A DNA stretch of 64,000 bases. Origin: Centrapalus pauciflorus (lineage: Eukaryota; Streptophyta; Magnoliopsida; Asterales; Asteraceae). Shown piece by piece: positions 11,967 to 27,269 of this stretch; the stretch's first letter is position 1, and each line of letters starts with the position of its first letter. The stretch spans positions 572,494 to 636,493 of the forward strand of contig JAANYP010002985.1 in assembly GCA_020465985.1 (NCBI GenBank). The letters are read 5' to 3'. A program made the position numbers and the translations under genes. The notes below the pieces were generated by a model. It was not told the DNA's origin, made no database searches, and saw only the letters and a program-made list of their open reading frames with translations.

Positions 11967-12879
11967 TACATATGATTATTGAACAACGAAACAAAACTTA
12001 ATATAATTTGACTGAAATTTTCATACCCCTTGATGGTTTGATGCCTCGGGCTGTAGCCGTGTGGCCCCCTTATAGAGCTGGCATTGGATATAGTATCATA
12101 TTTTTAACTTCGGCATAATAATCTTAAATGCACTTTGCATTCAAGGAAGGTGTATGAGGTGAGTTTTGACAAATAGTTTCATCTTAGAACTTAGAAGCAC
12201 TTAAATAAATGAAATGAAACATGTAATTTAAGTTAGTATCTGGATTGTGCCTTTCTTACCTTTTATTTTAGCTTCTCTCCCTTTTATTGTATCAGAAACC
12301 TTCTTTCGCTTGAATTTCCCCTTCTCATCTTGGTGGTTATTAACTAGAGAAAGATTCATGGATGAATTAATCATATTAAATACACAGATGGATGAATCAA
12401 TCGTACGTGTTGGTGGTCATTAGGTAGAGAGAGATTGTCGTTATATCTTCACATCATCACATACTATAAGAGAGGTCATTCGAATTTAAATTAGGCTTAG
12501 CATAAACATCATGAGAGTTGAAGGAGGAATTATGTTCATGAAGATGACAATATTCTATATAATAATATTGGTCTTCATTTATTATATTATCTTTTTTCAC
12601 ATAATTCGATTGATTGGAGCTAACCCTTCTTAATTCTCTATTGGTAACCGCCAAATGCATTATTTTTTAATGAAATAAAAGACAATGAAGGAGAGTTAAA
12701 AGAAGCCAATAAATAAAAGAGAGAACTTGAAGAAGTTGCAAGTATGATGTGTACATGATGTATAAATCATATGTACCTCTTAATGTGTGTATGAATATGT
12801 TGTAAATTATGCAAAATTACTTGTCATAAAGATTTTTGACTATATGACGATAGATGTATTATAATGTAATATAGACATA
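11967..12879. other. Unclassified region
   Basis: No gene, repeat structure or LTR recognised. Short open frames here are AT-rich and without family features. Confidence 0.3.
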
Positions 12880-14817
12880 GATATTTATCAATGACGCTAC
12901 AATATACAATTTACACCTCATGCTCATTGAGGTCTACTGGTTTTCACTTTTCATACTCTGACGCGCAATATGATTTTCCTTAATTTATCAATCAACACAT
13001 CTGTTCCACTTTCACCGCCGGACCTAAACAAGTCAATGTGGAGATCCCTATAATGTCATAGTAGCACGTTTCAATGTTTATTCATCATCGTCCGACTCAC
13101 GGCCCGTTACATTACCACATGCGTACCACAAATGACTCCAATCACAAAAGTGCTGCCAAAACATGTTAGCAAGATGTAAACGTTTCGGTCATCATCGCCC
13201 TATGGTGGCTCATTGCTCTAAACTCATGCTAGATATGGCGTAGACACCTAACCTAGGATAACTTGCCAATACATGTTAGCACAACCCAATGTTTCAGTCA
13301 TCATCACCACGAAGGCGACCTGTTGTTGTACTACCCATGTGTGAGTCCCTTCATAGTTCAATATATATCCATAATGTATATGTGTTCAACATGAGATTAA
13401 GTACGGCTTTTACCCATGTTAAGTGTGGGTTCCCTATTAAGTATGAGAATGATCTCCAAACACTTCAAGTACGTTGGATATTGCCCCCTATCAAGTATGG
13501 AGGGATAATCATCCATGAATTCAAGTACGTTGGACATCCAACAATCAATTGGGCTGGGTACAAACCATGGATATCCACCGTGTATAGTACAACATAGTTT
13601 CTACATGCTTACCATAAAATGTCCCATTAAGTTAGTACACTAGTACTGTACTATTCAATTTCCAACATTATATTAACCATTGGGCATCGTTGGGTTACTA
13701 CCTTAGGGCTTACCGACTAAAAGGCCCCATTCAAAAACTTAAGTTCAATTATATTGTCCCATTATATGGCTAAACTAAAGGCCTTATGTAGCCGTATGTA
13801 TGACTCCACAAATAATCTCAAGTAATCATATAAATGACTCATGACCAACCATCTAATATTCACCTAAGTGAGAATGAAACATTTATCAATTTTAATGACC
13901 AATTATAAATCATACCATAAAAAATTTACAGTGTGAACCATGATAACTTTACCTTAGCAATATGCATTATCAAGTAGCATGTTAGCAACAAAGGCATAGT
14001 TAACAATGATGAAAAGTGCAAATAATTAAATATGCTATCATTATTTTACATTGATCCTAGAACTCACAGTGCTCGGTTTAATATAGCCCCAGCTTCTCAA
14101 ATTGCCCTGCAAATGCCAAAGAAAATGTAAGCCACTTCGGATAGACTTCAATAATTCAAATTATCTATAAGATTAACATAATAGGTATATAAGCTCTAAT
14201 TTATCAGATCCGTAAAGTTCCCCAACATGTGTTCGAGTGATAAAACGGGAGTTTCTAGTCACTCTACTACCTAAAGAAACCCGAATTTGCATTTCTACTT
14301 TAGGAACTCCTAAGCCCTTCTACTAAAAGTGAAACACGTATTGGATTCCAACATAGAGTCTCAATGCTCCAAATAACCTTTAAGTTTCAACCAGTGTTGA
14401 CACCCACAACGGTTGACGTCCAAGCATCCCCGTTAGCGTCGACCGACACTAGGGTGAAATGGTTGATGCCAGAGAGCGAACGCCAAGCTAGCTTTCGTTC
14501 GATGCACATTCAACACCTTTACATTATGAATAACGTCCCCGATCCACAGGTTCACGGCCTGCATCTTTATGCCAACATCGGTCGATGTTAGGTCTACGCC
14601 AGGTTCATGTCTGCACTTTTAAGCTCTGGATATGAGCATTCCATAAGCCAAATCTTAAACTCAGTCCAATTTATTACATGGAAATTCAAGTATAACATAT
14701 TTTGACACTTTTTTGAACACATTTAAAGCTTCTTAAACATGCAAAATATTCCAAATCAAACCCAAGACTCCATTTGAGCCCTAAATGTAACTTAATAAAA
14801 CCAAAACCTAACAATAT
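12880..14817 (-). mobile_element. Family Y LTR fragment, minus strand
   Basis: Read on the minus strand it follows the family Y LTR at 53785-57190. Matching blocks are AGGGCTCAAATG(GA) (minus of about 14780), the GTAACGGGCC.....GATGATGA block (minus of about 13090), CTACTATGAC, CCACATTGAC, GGCGGTGAAAGTG, and CCTCAATGAG.ATGAGGTG (minus of about 12930). It lacks the first about 570 bp of the LTR and is abutted at 14818 by a plus-strand copy. Non-coding. Confidence 0.6.
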
Positions 14818-15182
14818 ATGCAACACCCCAAATAATTAAGAGCTAATTAAATATCATTAATATCATTATCATAATTATAGAATAATAAGGATTTATTTGT
14901 CTAGTGCCAAATAAACCATATTGTTGAAAATAGTAATTAAATTATGCCTAATGATAATTATTATTGAAACTAGCAATATACTTTATAGTTTGAAGAGATG
15001 AATTATTGTATGAAAATAATGGGTGTGTAAATAATGTTGAAAGTTGTTATTTATAAACTTAGTAGTCATTGGAGGTTTATAATAAATGTTAGTGCTATCG
15101 AAATTCTATAGCAATTACCTCGAAAAATTCTAATTTTGGTAATGTAGTTTATAATTAAAAGGGGAGATTGTTGGATAGGTGT

Positions 15183-17625
<2,443 letters not shown>

Positions 17626-17715
17626 GGTGTTAAGTGATTTTTGAGGATATATGGAAGGTTGGAAGCGGCCAAAGGCCAAACTTCCCCGTTTCCCCTCTTA
17701 AAAGTAAATACCATG

Positions 17716-17758
<43 letters not shown>

Positions 17759-17772
17759 TATGTGTGTGTTTT

Positions 17773-17986
17773 TGTTAGATACAAAATTATATAGATGAAA
17801 AACAATATTATATAAGTTGAAGGACTAACGTTGTAATTAGTAGAATGTTAGAAAACTTGTATACAAGGAAATTTTCAAGACTCTCATTTTTAAGTGTGTG
17901 TTTTCAAAGTGTATTTGAGAGTTAATCCTTCAATCAAAGCAAGATTTGTATTCAATATATAGATTCACCTAGATCTTGAATTCAAA
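17773..17986 (+). repeat. 5' LTR (214 bp) of the non-autonomous element
   Basis: Begins TGTTAGATAC; the last bases are TTCAAA here but TTCACA in the 3' copy, showing one C-to-A change at the terminal CA. It shares GAAAAACAATATTATA, AAGGACTAA.GTTGTAATTAG and AGTGTGTGTTTTCAAA with the 3' LTR. Confidence 0.85.
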
Positions 17987-18002
17987 ATTGGTATCAAATC
18001 CT
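17987..18002 (+). other. Primer-binding site (degenerate tRNA-Met type)
   Basis: Reads ATTGGTATCAAATCCT, against the TGGTATCAGAGCC of intact copia elements in this window. Position directly after the 5' LTR supports the role. Confidence 0.75.
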
Positions 18003-19865
18003 AGGGGTGAATCAAAATCAAAAATCTTGCAAGAAATCAAGAAAAGTTCAACCGAAAAAGTCAAAATTTTGAGATGTGATCTTCTGGAATTTTTAGAAAC
18101 TTCATACGTTGATGGATTGAGGTAAATTTTGGATATGTTTTGAAGATCAACAAGATAAAGATCCAATAAAAATTTCAAGTCCTAATTCGACACGATCAGG
18201 GAGTAATCGAATTTTTAATTTCTAAAATTCGTTTTTTACGTTCTTGATATCGAATTTTGGTTTTTTTTTATTGGATTGGAATTATACTATGATTTTTTGA
18301 GCGAGTCTTAAATTTAAGATAACAAACAATTTCTGAAAATTTCAAAGTCTAGTTCGAAATACATTGGGAGAAATCGATGTTTAAAGTTTCGGAATTTATT
18401 TATTTTCGAAACAGAGCTGTCGCCTCTGAAAATTCATAGAAAATTATATGTTTATTCAATTGATTTTATTTTTGGATATGTTGTGCGTATCATATACATT
18501 TTTGTTGTCTTAAAATTTCATATTCTAATTCAAAAAATTGAATGAGAAATCGCAAAAATTCAGAAAGTTTTTCACTGTGTGTTCTTGGTGTATCTAGTGC
18601 GTGTTCTTGATCAATTTCTATTGAATTTGATTAATTCTAGATATGTTGGATGCGGTCTTTAGTTAGAAATCAAGTGTGATTAGATTTGTCAATTAATTTC
18701 ATCATTTGAATGTCCAATTTTTCGGTTTTTTGATTTTTAAAGTTTACGTGTTCTTATTGTGTTATTATCATTTCATGTAATAACTACGTTGTTTGATCCA
18801 TTTTAATTACTGATAAATGACATAAACTTGTTTGTGTTTGTATTTTTGAAGGGTTGAACGACGTCAAAGGAAATTATTTGAAGTTAAGTGTCTGCGAATT
18901 TTAGATTTAACTTCAAGTTCTTGATTTCGAAATTCACTCAAGTGTAATTCGAAATTCATCCTTAATATTGCGAAATTCACTCAAGTGTAATTCGAAAGTC
19001 ATCCTTAATAGTCCGAAATTCACTCTTCATACTTCGAAATTAATCCTTAATATTTCAAAATTCACTTTTCATACTTCGAAATTCATCCTTAATATTTCAA
19101 ATTCACTCTTCATACTTCGAAATTCATCCTTAATATTTCGAAATTCACTCCTTCAAACTTCAAGATTTACCCTTCACACTTCGAGATTCAAGCTTCATAC
19201 TTCGAGATTCAGTCTTTATAAATCGAGATTCAGCCTTCATTCTTCGAGATTCAACCTTCATAGTTCGAGATTCAACATTCGATTATTCAAAATTCAGTCT
19301 TAAGCCTACGAGATTCATCCTTAAGCCTTCGAGATTCAGTCATATATTTTGAGATTCAAGGCAGTATATTCGAGATTCAATGCATATACTTCGAGATTCA
19401 AGGCATATCATTTGAGATTCAAGGCTATATCATTCAAAATTTAGTCTACGACCTTTATCAGCTTCAAGTGGCCATAACTTTTGACTGGAATATCGTTATA
19501 GGGCCTATCATACGTCAAACGAAGCTTGAATCGAGATCTACAGTTTAAAGAATGGGAAAAGTCGTTTCAGGAGTTTTTTGAGGCCTAGTTCTACTCCAGA
19601 AAGAAGTTACAAATATTTTCCAGTAAAGAAGCTGGAAATCAACGTCCAAAAGTCACTTCAGAGCTGATTTTCACCAAGTCATCAACCTCAGCTACGTATT
19701 TCAGAGCTTCAACTTTAGATTTCTGTCCTTATACAATACTCTGATATTTCTTTGGACTATAATTGACATTGTTTACTTGTGTTGACCATAGTTGACTTCT
19801 GTTGACTTCATTTTTTATATGATTTTGACTTGATTTGATTTTCTTTTTGTGTAGATATCATCAAG
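18003..19865 (+). other. Leader of the non-autonomous element with TTCGA-rich repeat zone
   Basis: Non-coding leader. From about 18905 to 19440 it is an irregular tandem field of about 20-bp units of the form ACTTCGA(A/G)ATTCA.CCTTCAT, more than twenty times, alternating TTCGAAATTCA and TTCGAGATTCA variants. An open frame at 18968-19303 is only a consequence of this repeat. No function is assigned. Confidence 0.7.
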
Positions 19866-20639
19866 ATGTTTCAAGATAACTGGACAACCAAAGATATATA
19901 AATTCGAGATCTCAAAGGTACAGTTGATGTTTATCAAGAGAGATACAAGCTTGATCAGACACTGGTTCTTAAACTTTAAGAAGAGTTATCTTGTGCTGAT
20001 AATCAAGTTAAAGTGTCGTCTGAAGAAAATATTGAACTTTTAAAGAAATTAAAATCTGACGAATGTGAAATAAAAGTTTTGATTTCTGAAAAAGAAGAGC
20101 TTCACTGTGAAATATTTGAATTATCAAAGGAACTTGAAGATTCTAAACAAGAGAAGAATGCAACTCAACTAAAATATCTTTTGCCTGAATGATCTGATTT
20201 GTACAAGAAAGTTAAAGATCTTGAAAAGACACTTTCAAAGACAAATCATCCTGATCAAAGTTATGTTTCAAACAAATCTGAAGAATTTTTTGCTCTTTAA
20301 AAGGAGTTTTCTTTAACTAAAGAATTATTTGAGAAGGAAAGAAATGAGTTCTTACATAAAGAACAAGATTTCAAAACGAAATCTAAATTGTTTGAAGATG
20401 AGAGAAAGGTGTTCTTAATTAAAGAACAATATTTTAAAACTGATTACCAATCGTTTGATAATGACAGATTTTCATATTTGGTCATTTTTAAAGGCTTGGA
20501 AGACCAAATCTTTCATTTTTCTAAACAATTTAATGTTTTCTCTTCTTCAAATGATTCAGAGGTTAAGGATTCTGAAGTTTGTTTAGAACACAAAGTTGAT
20601 CATTCTGATTTATCTTCAGAAAGTGAAGAATTTAGTTAA
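19866..20639 (+). pseudogene. Gag-like coiled-coil protein remnant
   Basis: From the ATG at 19866 (MFQDNWTTKDI) one reading frame runs 774 bases with four in-frame stops. It is rich in Lys, Glu, Leu and Ser in heptad-like order (for example IELLKKLKSDECEIKVLISE), so the ancestral product was a long coiled coil, as in the middle of Gag of SIRE-type copia elements. The last 83 codons (20388-20639) are open. About 300 bases on, 20967-21046 reads LKPILKWVPKSANKPES, the kind of sequence found at a SIRE-type gag-pol boundary. No pol follows. Confidence 0.6.
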
Positions 20640-21097
20640 ATCTTCTGAATTTGATTTGTTTTCAGATCTTAAACTTAAATATGTTTTGAAGATAAACAAA
20701 GACAAAGATAAAGTCATTGAAATCTTCCAAGAAAATTTCTGAAAATACTGGTTATTCTTCTCAGAAGAAATCTTCCAAGAAAAATACCAAGTATTATCAG
20801 AAACAGGCTAGCACCGGACAAATTTTGGAAAGAAGAATTTGCATTATTCTGTTCGTTCATATTAAGTTTTTTTTGTAAATCAGATATTCAATTTTATCAT
20901 ACTAAAAAACAATTTGCTTTCTGAGTTTAAGAAAGAAGGAAAGAAATATGTTTTGCAATCGGTACTTAAACCCATACTGAAATGGGTACCTAAGAGCGCT
21001 AACAAGCCTGAATCCAAAGCTGTTTGGATACCAAAGACATTATAATTTTGCAGGAAATGGTTTCAACACATCAGTGCAGTACCAGGTCTTAACTAAT

Positions 21098-21301
21098 GGT
21101 TTCTAGTTAATTCAAACTAGGATCGGTCTTCACTCATATGACTTCTACTCACAATAGAGCAGAACCCGTACTTCATTGGAAATGGTTTCCAGATCACTTT
21201 AGACTGGAAACCGTGTAAAGTACAAAATGGCTTTCAGTTATTTCAGACTGAAACCCGAGCTTCCGCAACAAAGGCTTCTAATTACTTCAGATTAGAACCC
21301 G
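21098..21301. repeat. Five tandem hairpin units, period about 44 bp
   Basis: Units begin near 21098, 21141, 21184, 21229 and 21273. Each is an inverted repeat around a 10-14 base loop, such as GGTTTCCAG...CTGGAAACC (unit 3), GGCTTTCAG...CTGAAACCC (unit 4) and GGCTTCTAAT...ATTAGAACCC (unit 5). The arms differ between units but changes are often paired, so the stem is kept. It lies just after the gag remnant, where pol would begin. Confidence 0.75.
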
Positions 21302-23377
21302 ATTATGAAAGATGGATCTTTCTGAAATTCCTGCCCTGAATTCAACTTCGAGATATATTAACAAAGAGGGAGTTTTATTTTCATAAATTTTTTGCTCATG
21401 ATTTGTTTTATATAAGTTGACTAACATTTTGAGCTTGTTTCCAGGGGGAGTTTCAAACGCATTCTGAAGATGATATATTTTTCACAAAGTTGTGTGCATT
21501 TTTTTACTGAAATATTTATGTGTACATTTAAAGAGATTTTTCAACTGAAAAGAAAATTTTTAAGGACGTTAATTTCTGATTATCTGAGTATATAATTGAG
21601 GTTAATTGTTCTAATCTCTTTTATTTTCATAATCTCATTGTTTTCGAGATTCTCTTCGTTATTCTCCCATGTATTCTTAATTTTTCCAATTCATTCATAC
21701 TGAATTCTCATTCATCATTATCCAAATTCGTTTTGAATTTCATCTCCTAGTTCAGCTGAGCTGAAAATCCGATTCATTCTTTGTATGATATCCCATGAGT
21801 TGAAATGCTGAACATTATTTATGCTGACTCCGATTATAAACTAAATTGTGTGATAGGCACATATATTGCTTCTATGGTCTACAAGAACCAAAAAACCTAC
21901 CCAATGAATGAGAAACCCATATGTAGTTTGTGTGGGTGAGGGTTCTTTAGGTCTATTAGTTGAGAAGTGTCAGTTATCACGGGCAACTGACAGGGTCGAG
22001 TAGAGGTAAAATGTAAATGAGAGTGGTATATTGAAAGGAGATGGTGGTGCATCGGTTCATGCTTTCACAATAAAGTTGACTGAATATATTCTGAAATGTG
22101 AGTCGAAGGGAGCTTAGTTAAAAAAATGCTGAAAGCTGTGAAAGGATTTGAAGAAAAGATAATCCTACCTACACTGTTTCGGCTAGGTAACCCATATAAT
22201 CTATTAAGCCCTAGGTGACTCGATATTGAAAATACGTCATGGGCCTAGTGACGCACGCACTTAACCCCACAAACTACTCTGTTATCTCTCCAAAGATTTT
22301 GTTTCAATAATCACAGAGATATAACACATTTCTATCGATATATCATTTCGATATTATTAGTATTAAAATAAGGAAGACATTTTCTCTGGTCTCCGACTTC
22401 ATTTGATGCACATTGTGTCTAGCACTGATTATATACACTTTTAGGACACATCGAGTCTAATAGTCTGCGTGACTATAAATTGCTAGTACAAAGTGACTAA
22501 GCCATAACAAATAAGAGTGATTTTTTCATGATAAAGGATTTCACTATGACTATTTGGAAATCCTACCAGTGTTAACATCACGTTAGCGCTGAAAGTAGGT
22601 CACATAGATAATGTCTATTGTGCAAACAGGAATCCTATGTGGATCTGGACTCATTAATTTACAAATGAATATGTTTCATTTTTATTAGGTCAAGTTGAAA
22701 AGCTTTGATTTTGTTTGTTTATTTGAGGAGGGAGTATCCATTTGAGGGGGAGTGATCAATTTGTTCAGAATAGAGGGAGAGAACATATTTGAAAGTGAGG
22801 ATATAATTTTGAGGAGGAGAGAGAGTGAAACTTTGTAATATTTCTGAGTTATATTTATTGTTGTATTTCTGCATGTAGTCATGTCTGCGATTTTAATTTC
22901 ACTGCATCTGCATCCTCTGAAGATTTTTCATGATGCTCATAATTCTCATGATCATCATGAGGGGGAGAAAAGTTGAATTTCATAGACAACTGCTGAATAG
23001 TTTTAAAACAATTTAACTGCTGATAAAAATTGTAATAAGTGCAGAAGAGTTAAAACTGAAAGATGAAATGTTTGATCAAAGGGGAGAATTGTATCTAGTT
23101 CATGATTTAAGGGGGAGAGTATTGGTTTTAGAAAAGAGAATAGAGAAGATCTGAGGAAAAGAGATATGAAGATCAAAGAGACACTAAAGAAGAGATGTTA
23201 TTTGAAGACTCACTAATCAAAAAGAAGATAGTAGAAGAGAAAAGAATAAAAGATCAAGTTCTGAAGATTTGTCTCTGAAGACTTGAAGAAGTTTAGTTTT
23301 TAATTGTTTGTTTGCATATTGTAAAGTCCTTACAATGCACTTCAATTGTAAAATGTTTTTCATCTCTAAGGGGAGAT
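21302..23377 (+). other. Non-coding 3' half of the non-autonomous element, ending in polypurine tract
   Basis: No gene. Several purine-rich blocks of the GGGGGAG type occur (near 21445, 22745, 22960, 23110), the last being the true tract AAGGGGAGAT just before the 3' LTR at 23378. Pol is absent. Confidence 0.6.
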
Positions 23378-23516
23378 TGTTAGGTACAAAATTATAGAGG
23401 TGAAAAACAATATTATACAAGTTCAAGGACTAATGTTGTAATTAGTAGATTGTTAGAAAACTTGTATTTCCTTATCAATTTTTAGAACTCTTATTTTCAA
23501 GTGTGTGTTTTCAAAA

Positions 23517-25851
23517 GGGTTAATATCGAAAAACCCCATAAACTTTCTTTAGTTTTGAAACGTCCTCATGTATTAATGATATAATTGATATCACCAGGAT
23601 CAACACACAACCCAATGATTAACATGATATTTAAAACTGAAGACTTAATACAGATTTAAGCAGTTTCACACTAAAGCAAGAATTGTATTCGTCTACAGTG
23701 ATACTGTCTAGCCATTACAACATCATAAATTGTTTTAAAGTCATGAAATCTCAGCCCCAAAGCTATATCGTCCATGTACCAAGGTAGCTTCTAGGGTCAC
23801 CGAGATATGAAATGATAAGCTTAGGAGGAAGGTCCATCTACACCTTTGCCTTTGCCGGAAAATATTTAGAGTCAACAGGTAAGCTAAAGCTTAGTGAGAT
23901 AATAGATTATATATTCAACAAATATTTCTATACAAACTTGTGTGAAAAATAGGCAGTGTAAGGCCCATAGTATGTGAAAACCATGCAGTGCAAGCATGGA
24001 GTTGGCAGTTCAAAATGCTGATCAGGAATGTGCCGAACCTGACCAGATAAGTGAATGGGATGATCAATCCCCGACAGTGGACTGCTGTCAGCCCCAGTCC
24101 AGGTCGCATCAGATTGTGAAGTAATAATCATGCAGTGCAAGCATGAATAAATAGATGCACTTTCAATTGAACGCTGGCTACATGTTTGTCACATGTCAAG
24201 TACGAGTGTGCATCATAACAATGAATCATACATGAGTGCCAATTGATGTATATTGAACAATGTGAACATGCCATTGAAATGTAAAATGTGAATGCAAAGA
24301 CAATAAATGTTCGAATAATAATCTATTACTCACAGTGGTTTGTACAATGTAATTTGTCTCTGAATCAATGTGTGTTAGACAACACCACAATGATTTGTCA
24401 AGTCAATGTATTGTATTAATGTTAGTATTTGCTTAAAACCTAACTCTGATCATTTAAGTAAAAGTGAACTGAAATTCGGACCACATCCGAATTTCGGATG
24501 AACTGAAATTCGGATGGTTCGAGGTTCATCCTTAGTAATTTGTTCTGTGACCTCATCCGAAATTCGGATGAACAATTGATCCAAAATTTGGATGAACAGT
24601 TGATCCGAGATTGGCATCTTGACTTAGTGATTTTCTAAGAAATTCCATTCGAGATTGCATGTGGTCCGAACTCGGTTGTGACCCGAACTTGGATGGGTCC
24701 GACTGTGAACAGTGCCCGAAATTTGGATGATCCGAATTATGTTCATCAGGTCCGAGTTCATACTTAGACGTTTTTCTACAATTTTCCAGAATTTCATATG
24801 GACCATTTTTACATGTTTGTGACTAATAATTATTGATATAACTTATTTGTACGCTTATTAACACTTTATAACATGAAATACAACTTAAATACATCAGATC
24901 GGTCCATTTTGTCCAATTTTCATCACTTATCGATGAACACACACTAAAACACACACTAAATCTCAAAAATCGTACTTAGATCTTGAATTGGAGTCTGAAA
25001 TTCAGTATATAACTTCAACAATGCTCGATTTAAACATATTCGTAAAAATCTCTAACATACAATGACATCCTAAACAACAATATTTGATTCGGTTCTTCAT
25101 AAAATCGAACACAAAAACCTCAATTCATAATATTGAACGATTTTTACCTTGATTTGAAGCTTGTAGTACTTATAGTTCCTTGATTGCAACTTGATTCCAA
25201 ACTCTCAGCCTCTAATTTTACGATTTGTGAAATCTTGATTTGCTATATTAAAGAACTGTGGTTCTTTTTAGTGAGAGAAGGAGAGAGAGAGAGAGAGACG
25301 GGAGAGAGTAGAGAGAGAAAGTAATTTGTGAAAATGAAGGGTTTTCCCTTTTTATTTGATATTTTGACTCACTTGCACATTATACCCTTCAACTTTGTAT
25401 TTTCTCATTTAAACCGATTTTAAGTCGGTTTCTCATGGTTATGCTTTCTCAAAAGACAACCATGAGGATTTCTCCTCATTGTTTTTCACATTTAAATTTG
25501 TGAACGAAATTTGCTTAAACTGAAATGATAATCTATTAATACATTAATTGAGTCTTAAATTGTAAATTACATGTACTTAAAATTAGGGATGTTACAAGTT
25601 TTGTGATTAAGTCCCTTAACTAATTTTGTCTTATTAAAAAAACTCACTATCTTTACATGTTTTAGCGACTAAGTCCCTAAACATTTTTTTTTATTGGATG
25701 TGTTTTACCTACTCATCTGGTAGCCGGTCAAAAATATATACTTTTGAATAATACAAAAATAGTTTAGGGACTTAAACAATCGGAAAAAAAAAGTTTAGGG
25801 ATTTAATCGTGAAAATGAGAAAAGTTTATTGGCTTTTTACAATATTAACCC
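23517..25851. mobile_element. MITE of the GGGTTAATAT family (copy 2), split by a solo LTR
   Basis: Ends GGGTTAATAT...ATATTAACCC, flanked by a perfect 9-bp repeat TTTTCAAAA at 23508-23516 and 25852-25860. A 9-bp target repeat is typical of Mutator-like (MULE) elements. Without the solo LTR and its extra repeat the MITE is 289 bp. Its two halves carry complementary ATTAAGTCCCT and AGGGA(T/C)TTAA words. The intact 5' LTR at 17773-17986 shows the uninterrupted target (GTGTTTTCAAAGTGTATT). Confidence 0.88.
23556..25596 (-). mobile_element. Family X-type solo LTR inside the MITE, target repeat AGTTT
   Basis: 2041 bp, plus-strand ends TGAAACGTCC...GGGATGTTACA; on the minus strand it starts TGTAACATCCCTAA. 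Flanking repeats AGTTT at 23551-23555 and 25597-25601 are identical. Contains CCGAA.TTCGGATGAAC palindromes at 24470-24770 and a CT-rich patch on the minus strand at 25265-25320. No internal region is present. Confidence 0.85.
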
Positions 25852-25901
25852 TTTTCAAAATGTATTTGAGAGTTAATCATTCAATAAAAGTAAAATTTAT
25901 A

Positions 25902-26559
25902 TGTTGGTACACCCTGTGTGACGATAGCAGTCTAATCGATCTGCATTATGGTTTAAGTAATATTCTGAGTATTAACAAGTATTTTGATATATATGTTTAA
26001 TATGTGTTTGTCTGTTATTGATTGTGTGTTTGAACTTGATGTAACGTATTACAAGAAGTTCAAACATAAAGGTCAAAGATTAACTCAAGCATAAGTTAAA
26101 ACATAAGTTTCATCACTTAAGTGTTTAAGTGTATTGGCTAGATTCGAATAGGTAAAGGAAGACATTCGAATCTGTGATAGATTCGAATGTATCCTTAGAT
26201 TCGAATGGGCTAGATTCGAGTCTGTCAGATGGACAGATTCGAATGGGCCTTAGGCCAGATTCGAGGTTGGCCCACAACAAACTCGAATCAGGGTCTATAA
26301 TTAGGGATAGACTCGAATGATTAGTGACTTTTTGCAGAATTCGTGAGGAATTAAGCAAGAGGCGATCTCGAGTTTATCAGCTAGGTGAGTGCCGTTTCGG
26401 AGAGAATTAGTACGTAGGATCGTTCGTGTGTCGTTCGTTCAGCGTCTAATAGTCTCCGTGTTTCCGTTGGTTGAGAGTTGTCCGTCTGACCGTCAACGAG
26501 GATTCCGCACTCGTTAACGGATCCGCGTCTAGATAGATCTTGCATTGGTAGACCTTACA
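25902..26559 (+). repeat. 5' LTR (658 bp) of SIRE-like copy A
   Basis: TGTTGGTACACCC...GACCTTACA. Contains about nine TTCGAAT/TTCGAG words between 26140 and 26375. It would carry the promoter; no convincing TATA box is obvious, the best candidate being TCTATAAT near 26294. Confidence 0.95.
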
Positions 26560-26561
26560 AG

Positions 26562-26574
26562 TGGTATCAGAGCC
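26562..26574 (+). other. Primer-binding site, initiator tRNA-Met
   Basis: TGGTATCAGAGCC, the standard complement of the 3' end of plant initiator tRNA-Met, two bases after the LTR. Confidence 0.95.
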
Positions 26575-27269
26575 TACGGAGTGTTCGTGGTGTTCTTCGT
26601 GTTCATCAGATACATTCTAGGTTTCTTGACGCTAGTTGGACGGTTTTGCTCTCAAAAACGTGTTTTTGAGCTTAGCAAATTCATATTCGAGAAACACTTT
26701 GTCGTTTTTCACGTTTTTGGTCGAAATCATTATTTTTCGTTTGAAAATTAGTGATTTAATCTGTAAAACGTCAAAAAATCAAAGTGTTAGCCGTTTTTCG
26801 AGTTTGCGGCGCTCGAATCTATAGGGGTAATTAGGGTTTCTCTCTAGTCTCGAGTCTAACCAAAATACGCTCCTTTCGAGTCAATTTCAGTGTGTTTCGA
26901 GTCTGTGTTGTTTCGAATCTGTTACTTCATTCGAATTGGATCTCGAATCTGTGTTGTTTCGAATTTATTTCGAGTTTGTTACTGTTTCGATTCTGTGCTT
27001 CGAATCTGCTGTCATTCGACTCTGTTGTGCCTTCGATTCTAAGGGTCTTCGAATCTAAGGAGTCCTTCGAATCTGACATTACTTCGAATCTAAGGAGTTG
27101 TTCGAATCTGACATTATTTCGAATCTAATTGACTCTTAAGACTTAATCGAATTTAATTTCAAAAGATTTAATATTAATTAGTTTCGAATCTATCTAGATT
27201 CGAATAAGTTAATCTAAGTCAGTTTAGAATTAAATTAATTAAGTTAAAATTCAGTTTCTTTCAGAAAAG
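26575..27269 (+). other. Leader of SIRE-like copy A with TTCGAATCT cluster
   Basis: No gene. 26890-27205 holds about fifteen TTCGAATCT or TTCGA(G/T)TCT words. A TTTCTTTCAG acceptor-like site ends at 27264, five bases before the gag ATG, but copy B does not share it. Confidence 0.7.

Noticed and set aside
18968..19303. Repeat protein frame in the LARD leader
   Set aside because: Frame imposed by the TTCGA(A/G)ATTCA repeat field; high serine/leucine content follows from the repeat.
26130..26380. Heat-shock elements in the SIRE-like LTR
   Set aside because: The words are TTCGAA without the nGAAnnTTCnnGAAn spacing; resemblance is superficial.
27251..27269. Splice acceptor TTTCTTTCAG just before the gag ATG in copy A
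   Set aside because: Not conserved in copy B, where the same place lacks the AG.
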